Below the pieces are notes generated by a model, which worked only from the letters and a program-made list of their open reading frames with translations, did not search any database and was not told the DNA's origin. The position numbers were made by a program, and so were the translations under genes. From Cyclonatronum proteinivorum (lineage in GTDB: Bacteria > Bacteroidota > Rhodothermia > Balneolales > Cyclonatronaceae), in NCBI RefSeq assembly GCF_003353065.1, contig NZ_CP027806.1:248001-312000 (forward strand): a stretch of DNA of 64,000 nt, read 5' to 3'. Positions 45,914 to 54,283 of this stretch are shown piece after piece. The first letter of the stretch is position 1. The number at the start of each line of letters is the position of its first letter.

Positions 45914-46005
45914 AAAAATTGGATTGCTGTATGAGGAGATAAGGAAGGAAAATTCAGCTTTTCAGAATACGGGCTAAAAACAGATAACAGAGCTGTACGG
46001 TTCAG

Positions 46006-46167
46006 ATGGTATACGATTATGACCTTTTATTAAAAGCTGAGAAATACCCGCGCATAAGACTACATGAGGTATTTTATGAAGAAATTCCGCCATTCAGCCT
46101 GTATTTAAAGGCTGACAACGTGAAGATAAAAAGTTACCTGAAGCATATCGCATTACATTTAAAATGA
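46006..46167 (+). CDS. Possible small protein of 53 residues, unrecognised
   Basis: An ATG-to-TGA frame encoding a 53-residue, lysine- and tyrosine-rich product (it starts MVYDYDLLLKAEKYPR). Its composition looks protein-like, with alternating charged and hydrophobic residues, but no family is recognised, no ribosome binding site is seen, and it lies in otherwise non-coding DNA just before the third repeat copy. It may be the remnant of a longer gene. Confidence 0.25.
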   Translation: MVYDYDLLLKAEKYPRIRLHEVFYEEIPPFSLYLKADNVKIKSYLKHIALHLK

Positions 46168-46247
46168 CTTTCATTTAAAACATACCCTTAGCGGATTGTT
46201 TTGACAGCTTTAGGCATACACTCCGTATTTGAGTGATGACACTTGGT

Positions 46248-46507
46248 TAGCCCGCATTATTCACAATTAAACAGGATTAATTTGCTAAATAATAGTTTAA
46301 ATTGGGCTTAACGAAAAACACTTGTAGCCCAAATTTGGGTGTGGTGTAAAGGCTGCGCACCGAGCGCAGCGATTCCCGCGAAGCGAAATTTCCCCGCTGG
46401 CGGCGTTGAAGCTGAAAACTCATGCTCAGGGTACTTAGGTACCCCTCCGCTGAGCTTTCAGCTTCGCCTTGCCAGCAAGAAAATTTCTTGGTGAATAATG
46501 CGGGTTA
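46248..46507 (+). repeat. MITE-like palindromic repeat, copy 3
   Basis: 260 bases, starting TAGCCCGCATTATTCAC and ending GTGAATAATGCGGGTTA, in the same orientation as copy 1 and inverted relative to copy 2. It contains a small GC-rich hairpin (TGCGCACCGAGCGCA) and a long imperfect stem whose arms run from GAAATTTCCCCGCTGG to its approximate complement AGCAAGAAAATTTC. It lies between mutS2 and the giant exported protein gene. Confidence 0.9.
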
Positions 46508-47265
46508 GGATAGGGCCGGCTAATTCAGTTAGATAAGGATTGAAGCTGTATTGTGAATAGTAGAAGTGAAACGTATTACAGCCTTACCTGTCAGTACCAG
46601 TGACTGTAAGAGCTCAATAAAATTGTAAATAGGGAAAGGACATGTAGTATTACATTTAATAAATACAAGGTGTAGAAGGAACGGTAGCGCGGTTTTCAAA
46701 TCTGATTATATCTGTTAGCTGACATCCGGACTATTCCCAGTCATGGTATTTGCATAATAGGCTTTCAAAAGAGGGGGATTAATATTGAATACCTGTAATA
46801 AGTTAAGTGGCTGAGCTCAGCAGGCTAAGTCTGTAAGGAGTACGTAAAGCCATATCGTCTGTCACCAAAAGAGTCATGTGCTGCACAGTTTGGTTGAGCC
46901 GGGAAAAAAGACCAGAAATCACTGATAGACCAGAAATCTTAGGATATAGCAAAATTGTAAATCTGAAGGAAAAGTATAGCTTACTAAGTACTTATTTTTA
47001 TCTACTAAGTTAAAAATAAACAACGGTTAAGCACTATATTTTTGTTGGTCACAATTCTGTTGCCGAAGTGAAAAAAAAAAAAACTCATTTTGCATTTACA
47101 ACTATAAACTTATATTAAGTCTGCCCTCTTTGGCGTGTGAAAGCTGGTTGATCACGCCAAAAAAAGCCTGTAAGTACTTGTTTATTAGTATGTAAATAAA
47201 GTATACACGGCAGGGGTAAAAGAGCTACACAAGGTCAATCTATCCTTTAAAAATCACGAATACCT

Positions 47266-50200
47266 ATGAATAACTTTCACTACAGTATGAAAGGCAGTGC
47301 GGGTGTATTCGCATTTCTTTTCCTGGTGATGAGCTTGTTCCCGATTGCGGTTTCAGCGCAGTCATCCGGAGTGAGCCTGACAGCACAACAGGAAAGAAAT
47401 ACGGCTATCATCAACAGTGCCGGTATACAGACGGCAGACAGACAGGCGATTATGAATCGCTTTTCGGAGGCCGAAATTAACTTCCTCGGAAGTATTGCTC
47501 CAGGCGTTTTTAACGCCTTTGATGTTGCTTCCCTTGAAGTGATTCTTGCTACAGAGCGACGCGAACTGGTAAATCCAGATTTTGCAGCGCAGCAAATTTT
47601 AGATGAATATCAAGCCTTCCGGGCGGCTCAAACAGCAAACAGGGTACAACATCCGGGTTTGCTGGAATTTGATCCTGAGTTGGATGAAGGTTATGAGTTT
47701 GAGACTTTCACGTTAGTTAGTGAAGCAAATGGTGGCAGCCCCGTTGTTTTCGAAGTTGAAGGCGGTGTTGACACTTCCGGTATGGTAGTGGGCTTTACTT
47801 TTACTGGTACCGTTGAGGGGGTTTCAGGTAACAGCACCTGGGCTTCTGATACTCAAATGGTAATCGAAAGCCCTTCCGGCGAATCTTTTTCAGTTGGTGG
47901 TTTTTCTGGTGTCGAAAATAATTGGGATTTCCAAGGTTCTGGTTCATCAAGTGATGGTACCTACACCAGCACCCATACAGGCGATGAGGTGTTCGGCGAA
48001 GGCGGAACCATGGATGCCGGCACATGGACCATTACTTTCGTTAACGGCTGGAACAGTGCAGCCGCCGCGGATATGGAATGGAGTGATGTTTCTGTCGTAC
48101 TTCATAAAGAAGGTGAAGCGGCTGGTGAACCGGAGAATTTCGTTTTCGAAATTCCGGAAGTACCTTTTGCAAGCTTAGAATTTGAATTCCTGGATGAAGC
48201 CTTCACGGGTGAATTGTTTGGTTTTAACCCTGACATTATTGCTATAGATATGATTGGGGGCACCTGGACCAATGATTTTACCCTGCTATTTGTAGATGGT
48301 GATTTGGAAACAGGCGAGGTTATTCTGCAGGTTGGTGGCGGATTAACCGACTTTGGTGCCGCAACAAGCGTTGACTGGATTGGCGGTACACAATCAAATC
48401 CAATTACAGAGCCAATTGAACTTGCAGAACCACTGCAGGTAGATGGTCTCAATGTATTTTTTGGCCACGGCTGGGAGAATGCTTCGGCAATAGGCACTTG
48501 GGGCGGTACGATCGAGTTTGTGTTTGAAGGGGAAGAACCAGACCCAGACCCGGAACCAGCACCAGGTGAAATCATTTGGGCGCAGACCATTGCCGGAACA
48601 AATGGTATTGTTTCAGGTTTCTTCAATGAGCTTGATAGTGGTGCTTTCAGCGCAGATGATTTTTCTTTTGATGCCGCTTCCGAAATTACGGTGCTTTCAG
48701 TTGAAGGGTTTTATAGTGAGGGCTTTACACCTTCCGGAATCCTGAGCACAGGCTGGTATATCTTCCCTGATGCTGACGGTTCATCTGCCGGCAACCCGGA
48801 AACCTCACCTGAAGCAGCTGTTTGGTCTTACATTGCAGATGCGGATGATGAAGCTCTCGTTTTTTCTAATGGTACGATCACGCTTAATGTATTTCAGACT
48901 GGCGAAGAGCTTGAGCTGCCGGCTGGTACATACTGGCTGGCCTTCCATACAACCCAGGCTGGAGTTGTTTCAAATTCCCGCTGGAACTGGTTTGCTGGCG
49001 AGCCTGTACAACTCGAGAATGCACAGATTATAACACCAGGTACTGCATTTGGCGGGGTATTCCCTGAGTGGACTGATCTTACAGAAGTAAACCCCGTACT
49101 TGCAGGTCTTGCTTTTTCTATCACCGGTTTTCTTGATGAACCGGTTGTACCCACTAATCCTATTGCCGGAGTTGATCCTGATTCAATTGAATTCGATATA
49201 CAGCTTGGCGAATCAGCTTCCTCAGTACTTGAAGTATTGAACCTCGCTGACATGGGTGCAGATGATCTTGAGTTCTCGATAGTGGTTGAAAACGCAGCTG
49301 CCCGAAACTACTCAAGTGGTGTCCGTACCAACTTTGCCACCGTACAGGGTGCTGACCGCGCTTCCGGTGTTGCAACGCCGGCCGGTACCATTGATGCCGT
49401 CGTTCCTCACAATGCTGATCTGATGGCCATTGATGAGTTCAGCGAAAGCTTTGCAGATATCGAGACCCTGCCCGCAGACGGCTGGTCACTTCAAAACCTG
49501 AGTGAGCCGGTTGGTACCACAACATGGTTCCAGGGAAATTCAGCTGTCTTCCCGTCTTTCAGTGGTGAGCCTGATCATTACATCGGTGCAAACTTCAACA
49601 GCACTACTGGCTCTAACACCATCAACACCTGGTTGATGACGCCTGAAGTTACGCTCGTCAATGGCACAGAACTCCGTTTCTACACCCGTTCAACAGGGGG
49701 TGCCTTCCCGGATCGCCTTGAAGTACGACTCAGTACTGACGGCGGCAGCACAGATGCACCTGATTTCAGCACGCTGATGCTTTCTATCAATCCGGACCTT
49801 GAAGTTGGTGGATACCCGGATGAGTGGACAGAATATGTTGCAGTGGTTGAAGGTCTTGATGCAGCTGCAACAGGGCGTTTTGGCTTCCGCTATTTCGTTA
49901 CTGATGGTGGACCCGCAGGTAACAACTCTGACTTTATCGGCATCGATGAAGTACGCGTAGTTCAGCCAGACGATAATGGTGGTGAAGATCCCGAGCCGCT
50001 TGTAGTTGACCCGACAAGTGGCAACGTCACAGCCGGTGCTTCTGCAATGGTGAACGTAACTGCCAATACACAAGGCCTGCTTGTGGGCTCTTATGCTTAC
50101 AACCTGCTTATCACAACCAACGACCCTGAGAATGGTCTGATCACTGTTCCGGTGACGGTTGATGTAAATGATGACACCTTTGCGCAAGTACAGGTTATCC

Positions 50201-53200
50201 ATAATGCAGCCGATCCTGCGCTTGCATTGGTTGATGTATATGTGAACGGCGACTTGTTTGCAACGGACTTCCCGTTCCGTGGCGCAACCGAGTACCTGAC
50301 TGTACCCGCCAATGTTGAGCTTACGCTCGAGATCATGGCACCGGGCGAAACAGATGCGCTTCTGTCTCTTACCGTTACGCCAGATACAGATGAAGCCTAT
50401 GCTGTTATCGCACAGGGTGTTGCTGATCCTGACGCCTTCGATCCAAATCCGGACGGACTTGATATCGGTGCTGAACTTGTTGTACTGACCGACCGCCAGG
50501 CAACCGGTGGCGGTGATACCTTCGATTTCTATGTCTTCCACGGTGCTACCGATGCGCCTGAGGTAGATATTTTTGTACGCGAGCTGGGTACCAACATCCT
50601 CGAAGGTGTGCCTTATGGTACTGGTTCCGGCTACTTTAGTGTAGATCCGGGTGTATATGTAATTGAAGTGAGACCAGCTGGTTCCACCTCTCCAGTTGCT
50701 GCATTTATTGCAGATGTTACGGAATTGGGTGGTCTTTCTGCCGGAATCCTTGCTTCAGGCTTCCTGAACGCCGATCAGGGCGAAGCTTTTGGATTGCTTG
50801 TAGCACTTGAGGAAGGTACAACAGCGCTTATCCCGGGAACAACCGGACCTTCTCTGTTGATTACCCCGGGTGAACTTGCATTTGGTGAAGTTGCTGAAGG
50901 CTTCTTTGCTGAGCAAATTGTAACCTTTACGAATGCTGGTACTTCTAATCTGGTGATCTTCGATGCTACCCTCGATAACGATGCGTTTAGCATTGATTTT
51001 GTGGATGTAGAAATCGTTTCACCAGGTGCTACAAGAACTTTCACCGTTACCTTCTCTCCTGAAGAATCCGGTGAATTTGATGGCGAGCTTTCTGTAGAAA
51101 GCAGTGATCCTGCGGGCGTTAAGTCCATTCCGGTTTCCGGTACAGGTGTATTTGGTTCAAGTGTTGCATTCGATCCTGAAGCTATCGAAGCTGAACTCGT
51201 TGCCAATACTTCAGATACTTTCGAGCTGACCATCATCAATGATGGAAATGGTGAACTTGAGTTTGCTTTCCCTGATTACGTGATGGAGCGCATTCTCGAT
51301 GGTACTGACAGCCGTTTTGATGCTGTGCGTCAGCGTATGATGGTACAGGTAAGATCTGCATTCGAAAATACCGAAGAGCAGATGAATGCCAACCTGCAGC
51401 GTCTGCTTATGCACGAAGCGGGTATTACCATGGAAGCTCCGCTCAGAGCAGCTGCTGCGCAGCAAAATCAGGACGCTGATCTCGATAGCGATGGTTTCCT
51501 TATCGAGTTCGAAGAGCTGGTTCTTGCAGGCGGTAACTTTATTACCGTTGCAGACGGGCTGAGCGGTGAGCTTACTTCCGTTAACCCGGACTTCGTAATC
51601 AATGCTGCCGAAGGTGGTACATGGGCAAATGATTTTGCTGTACTCTTTACTACCGAACCCCTGGAAACGGGTGTTGTGCTTGATCCTGCAACCGTTGTAT
51701 TTCAGGCTGGTGGTCTGACAAATTACGGACCTGCTGGTACCCGCGTAGCATGGGGAGAGGGTTCATCTGGTACTCCCGGTACAGCTGTAACAACGCCTAT
51801 TGCTCCTCCGGCTCCTTTGGATATGTCAGGTGTCTTTGTTTCTATCGGACACGGATGGACTCCGGGCGGCCCAAGCTCCTGGACCGGTTCCGTGGAACTG
51901 ATTGGTGTAAGTGCTGGTGCCGAATTCATAACTGAAGTATCCCCGGCCGTTGGTACAGTTGCACCAAACAGCTCTGAGGTTATTACCCTGACTCTTGATG
52001 CCGCAGATCTGATCGGCGGTGTGTATTCAGGCATACTGAATGCTTTAACCAATGATCCTGCCAACCCGGAAGTAGGCATACCTGCCACACTTACCGTAAC
52101 AGGTGAAGCCGTTATTGCTGTAGATCCGGAATCAATCGATTTTGGCACGGTAGTAGTCGGTGAAGAAGCTTCAGCTACGGTCACGGTAAGCAATGCTGGT
52201 ACAGATGTACTTTCTGTAACCGGTTTTGCAACAGATAACGACGCATTTGTGGTTACAACTTCAGCATTTGACCTCGCAGTAGGCGAAAGCGCTGAAGTAA
52301 CTGTAACCTATGCACCTGCAGCAGCCGGTGATGATTCCGCAACCTTAACCTTCGAAAGTAATGCTGGTGAAGCAACCGTTGCCCTTAGTGGTGCTGGTGC
52401 GGATGCAGGTATACTGGTTCTCGATCCTGAGAGCATCAGCTTTGATGTAAATGAAGGCGAAGACGGAATGTTTACCTTCACCATTAGCAACAGTGGCGCT
52501 TCATCCTTCGACTACAGCGTATCTGGTGGTTTCACAGGTGAAAACCGTACTATTGCACCAGTTGGCAGCGTGACCGAAGTGGTACTCGGTGAGCAGCCAA
52601 TGGGTCGTGGTATCTCTGCTGAGTACGAGTTCCAGACAGCTCCTCCTGCTGCAATGCGCTCACGTGGTGCCGCTTCCGATGACGCTGTGTCCCTCATGAA
52701 CCGCAGTGTGTTTAACGATGAAGTTATCCTCACACACTCGCTCTCTCAGGAAGTTGCTCCTGTAACAGGCGTTCGTTGCGGTGGTGGCGGAACAACCGCG
52801 GAAAATAGCTTCATGCGTACCTATACCCTTACTGACTTCGATATTGACGGTGGATTTAATGTTACCGCAGTTCAGTTCGGTGTAGAAACGGCAACTGGTC
52901 CTGCACTTCCGCTTGAAGCACGCATTTATCTGCTTGAAGGTGATTTCGTGTTCGCGAACATGACCTTACTGGGATCAGGTGCAGGTTCTGTAAGCTCTGC
53001 CAATGACCTTAGTGTTGTTACCATACCGGTCGAAGCGGAAGTACCTGCAGGTTCTACCCTTGTAGTGGAAGTTTTCGTTGATGATTCTACTACTTCAGAC
53101 ATGTTCCCGGGTGCGAACAGCGAAGGTGAAACCTCACCGTCGTACATTGCTTCCGATACCTGTGGTATTCCTGAGCCAACACCTTACTCTGCCATTGGCT

Positions 53201-54090
53201 TCCCCGATGCACACCTCGTACTTAACGTGGTAGGTGAAAGTGGTGATGGCCTCTTCGTTTTCGAACCGAATACCGGTACCGTAGCGCCGGGTGAAACTGT
53301 AGAAGTTGTTACTTCTGCAATCACTTCTGAGCTCGAAGCTGGTGCATACAGCGCAGAAATCGTAGTAAGCACTACTTCACCCGCAACACCATCAGGTGTA
53401 ATTCCGGTAACCTTCGAAGTAATCGAAGAAGAAGTATTCTCCGAGTTCGTGACCTTCCAGGTTGATATGACCGCTCAGGCTCAGCTGGGTAACTTCGATC
53501 CTGCACTGGGTGATGAAGTATATGTTCGCGGAAGCTTCAACGACTGGTCTGTCATCTCAGGTGATGAAATGATTGACGACGGTGAAATGGTATTTGTCTT
53601 CGAAACCGAAGTCTTCGGCGAAGCCGGCACGGTGCATGAGTACAAGTACTACATCCTCGCCGGCGACGGTCGCGAACTGCCTAACGGTGGTTGGGAAGAG
53701 GATTCTGTAGGTGAAGGCGGAAGCAATAACCGTCAGCTCGTGCTGATTGGTGAAGATCAGGTACTGCCTGTTGTATTCTTCAACAACCTGCCGCCAACAA
53801 GCCTCGGACCTGATATGGAAACCCCTGTTGAGTTTGCGCTCAACCAGAACTATCCGAACCCGTTCAACCCGACTACCAACATCGTGTATGCACTGCCTGA
53901 AGCTTCTGAGGTAAGACTCGAAGTATTCAACCTGCAGGGTCAGCGCGTTGCGGTTCTGGTTAGCGGTCAGCAAACAGCGGGTTACCACACCGTAACCTTC
54001 GATGCTTCCAGACTCGCATCCGGTATGTATCTGTACCGTCTGCAGGCAGGCAGCTTCGTACAAACGCAAAAAATGATGCTCGTGAAGTAA
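47266..54090 (+). CDS. Giant T9SS-exported multidomain surface protein (2274 residues)
   Basis: A signal peptide (about 1-31) and a C-terminal type IX sorting domain (about 2188-2274, NQNYPNPFNPTTNI ... MMLVK) mark it as outer-membrane exported. In order I see a P-domain-like jelly roll (about 150-282), a domain (about 302-422) repeated at about 1412-1548, a choice-of-anchor-J/adhesin module (about 722-900), two DUF4397 modules (about 971-1060 and 1085-1180), HYDIN/ASH-like Ig modules (about 1196-1296, 1618-1712) and a starch-binding-like FVRGSFNDW-type domain (about 2060-2175). It is strongly acidic with only two cysteines (1838 and 1966). No catalytic motif was found; an adhesin or scaffold is likely. 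Confidence 0.85.
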   Translation: MNNFHYSMKGSAGVFAFLFLVMSLFPIAVSAQSSGVSLTAQQERNTAIINSAGIQTADRQAIMNRFSEAEINFLGSIAPGVFNAFDVASLEVILATERRELVNPDFAAQQILDEYQAFRAAQTANRVQHPGLLEFDPELDEGYEFETFTLVSEANGGSPVVFEVEGGVDTSGMVVGFTFTGTVEGVSGNSTWASDTQMVIESPSGESFSVGGFSGVENNWDFQGSGSSSDGTYTSTHTGDEVFGEGGTMDAGTWTITFVNGWNSAAAADMEWSDVSVVLHKEGEAAGEPENFVFEIPEVPFASLEFEFLDEAFTGELFGFNPDIIAIDMIGGTWTNDFTLLFVDGDLETGEVILQVGGGLTDFGAATSVDWIGGTQSNPITEPIELAEPLQVDGLNVFFGHGWENASAIGTWGGTIEFVFEGEEPDPDPEPAPGEIIWAQTIAGTNGIVSGFFNELDSGAFSADDFSFDAASEITVLSVEGFYSEGFTPSGILSTGWYIFPDADGSSAGNPETSPEAAVWSYIADADDEALVFSNGTITLNVFQTGEELELPAGTYWLAFHTTQAGVVSNSRWNWFAGEPVQLENAQIITPGTAFGGVFPEWTDLTEVNPVLAGLAFSITGFLDEPVVPTNPIAGVDPDSIEFDIQLGESASSVLEVLNLADMGADDLEFSIVVENAAARNYSSGVRTNFATVQGADRASGVATPAGTIDAVVPHNADLMAIDEFSESFADIETLPADGWSLQNLSEPVGTTTWFQGNSAVFPSFSGEPDHYIGANFNSTTGSNTINTWLMTPEVTLVNGTELRFYTRSTGGAFPDRLEVRLSTDGGSTDAPDFSTLMLSINPDLEVGGYPDEWTEYVAVVEGLDAAATGRFGFRYFVTDGGPAGNNSDFIGIDEVRVVQPDDNGGEDPEPLVVDPTSGNVTAGASAMVNVTANTQGLLVGSYAYNLLITTNDPENGLITVPVTVDVNDDTFAQVQVIHNAADPALALVDVYVNGDLFATDFPFRGATEYLTVPANVELTLEIMAPGETDALLSLTVTPDTDEAYAVIAQGVADPDAFDPNPDGLDIGAELVVLTDRQATGGGDTFDFYVFHGATDAPEVDIFVRELGTNILEGVPYGTGSGYFSVDPGVYVIEVRPAGSTSPVAAFIADVTELGGLSAGILASGFLNADQGEAFGLLVALEEGTTALIPGTTGPSLLITPGELAFGEVAEGFFAEQIVTFTNAGTSNLVIFDATLDNDAFSIDFVDVEIVSPGATRTFTVTFSPEESGEFDGELSVESSDPAGVKSIPVSGTGVFGSSVAFDPEAIEAELVANTSDTFELTIINDGNGELEFAFPDYVMERILDGTDSRFDAVRQRMMVQVRSAFENTEEQMNANLQRLLMHEAGITMEAPLRAAAAQQNQDADLDSDGFLIEFEELVLAGGNFITVADGLSGELTSVNPDFVINAAEGGTWANDFAVLFTTEPLETGVVLDPATVVFQAGGLTNYGPAGTRVAWGEGSSGTPGTAVTTPIAPPAPLDMSGVFVSIGHGWTPGGPSSWTGSVELIGVSAGAEFITEVSPAVGTVAPNSSEVITLTLDAADLIGGVYSGILNALTNDPANPEVGIPATLTVTGEAVIAVDPESIDFGTVVVGEEASATVTVSNAGTDVLSVTGFATDNDAFVVTTSAFDLAVGESAEVTVTYAPAAAGDDSATLTFESNAGEATVALSGAGADAGILVLDPESISFDVNEGEDGMFTFTISNSGASSFDYSVSGGFTGENRTIAPVGSVTEVVLGEQPMGRGISAEYEFQTAPPAAMRSRGAASDDAVSLMNRSVFNDEVILTHSLSQEVAPVTGVRCGGGGTTAENSFMRTYTLTDFDIDGGFNVTAVQFGVETATGPALPLEARIYLLEGDFVFANMTLLGSGAGSVSSANDLSVVTIPVEAEVPAGSTLVVEVFVDDSTTSDMFPGANSEGETSPSYIASDTCGIPEPTPYSAIGFPDAHLVLNVVGESGDGLFVFEPNTGTVAPGETVEVVTSAITSELEAGAYSAEIVVSTTSPATPSGVIPVTFEVIEEEVFSEFVTFQVDMTAQAQLGNFDPALGDEVYVRGSFNDWSVISGDEMIDDGEMVFVFETEVFGEAGTVHEYKYYILAGDGRELPNGGWEEDSVGEGGSNNRQLVLIGEDQVLPVVFFNNLPPTSLGPDMETPVEFALNQNYPNPFNPTTNIVYALPEASEVRLEVFNLQGQRVAVLVSGQQTAGYHTVTFDASRLASGMYLYRLQAGSFVQTQKMMLVK

Positions 54091-54120
54091 TTCACGCCAG
54101 GCATTATACCGACCAGATTC

Positions 54121-54149
54121 TTCCGGGAAGCTTTCTGAGCTTCCCGGAA
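54121..54149 (+). terminator. First hairpin after the giant protein gene
   Basis: TTCCGGGAAG and CTTCCCGGAA form a perfect 10-base stem 30 bases past the stop codon. No T-run follows; it may act with the next hairpin. Confidence 0.6.
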
Positions 54150-54172
54150 TCCTGCCGGTACTAATAAACATT

Positions 54173-54208
54173 TAAGCCCGGTTTCTTTTCAGAAGCCGGG
54201 CTTTATTT
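54173..54208 (+). terminator. Rho-independent terminator after the giant protein gene
   Basis: AAGCCCGG and CCGGGCTT pair across a short loop, followed by TATTTTTG. It isolates the giant gene from the next exported-protein gene. Confidence 0.85.
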
Positions 54209-54283
54209 TTGTAATTTAGGGGCGGCTCTGCCATTTCCGGCCGATTCAGATCACTCGTCAAAGCTCATCTTTATTACAAGCGC

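Larger units (their letters stand above)
45914..47265. other. 1.35-kb intergenic region upstream of the giant exported protein
   Basis: Contains a possible 53-codon reading frame (46006-46167), MITE-like copy 3 (46248-46507), a direct repeat GACCAGAAATC (about 46910-46937, twice), and an AT-rich stretch including an A-run (about 47072-47084) and probable promoter sequences before the gene at 47266. No tRNA or conserved RNA fold was recognised. Confidence 0.6.

Noticed and set aside
33792-46507. Repeat copies as a CRISPR array
   Set aside because: The copies are 244-261 bases long, kilobases apart, in two orientations and without spacers.
49690-50541. 283-codon minus-strand frame inside the giant exported protein gene
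   Set aside because: Antisense to a continuous, well-supported coding region; its sequence is the complement of the valine/aspartate-rich repeats.
52926-53147. Other small minus-strand frames inside the exported-protein genes
   Set aside because: All are shadows of the long plus-strand frames and lack start or domain support.
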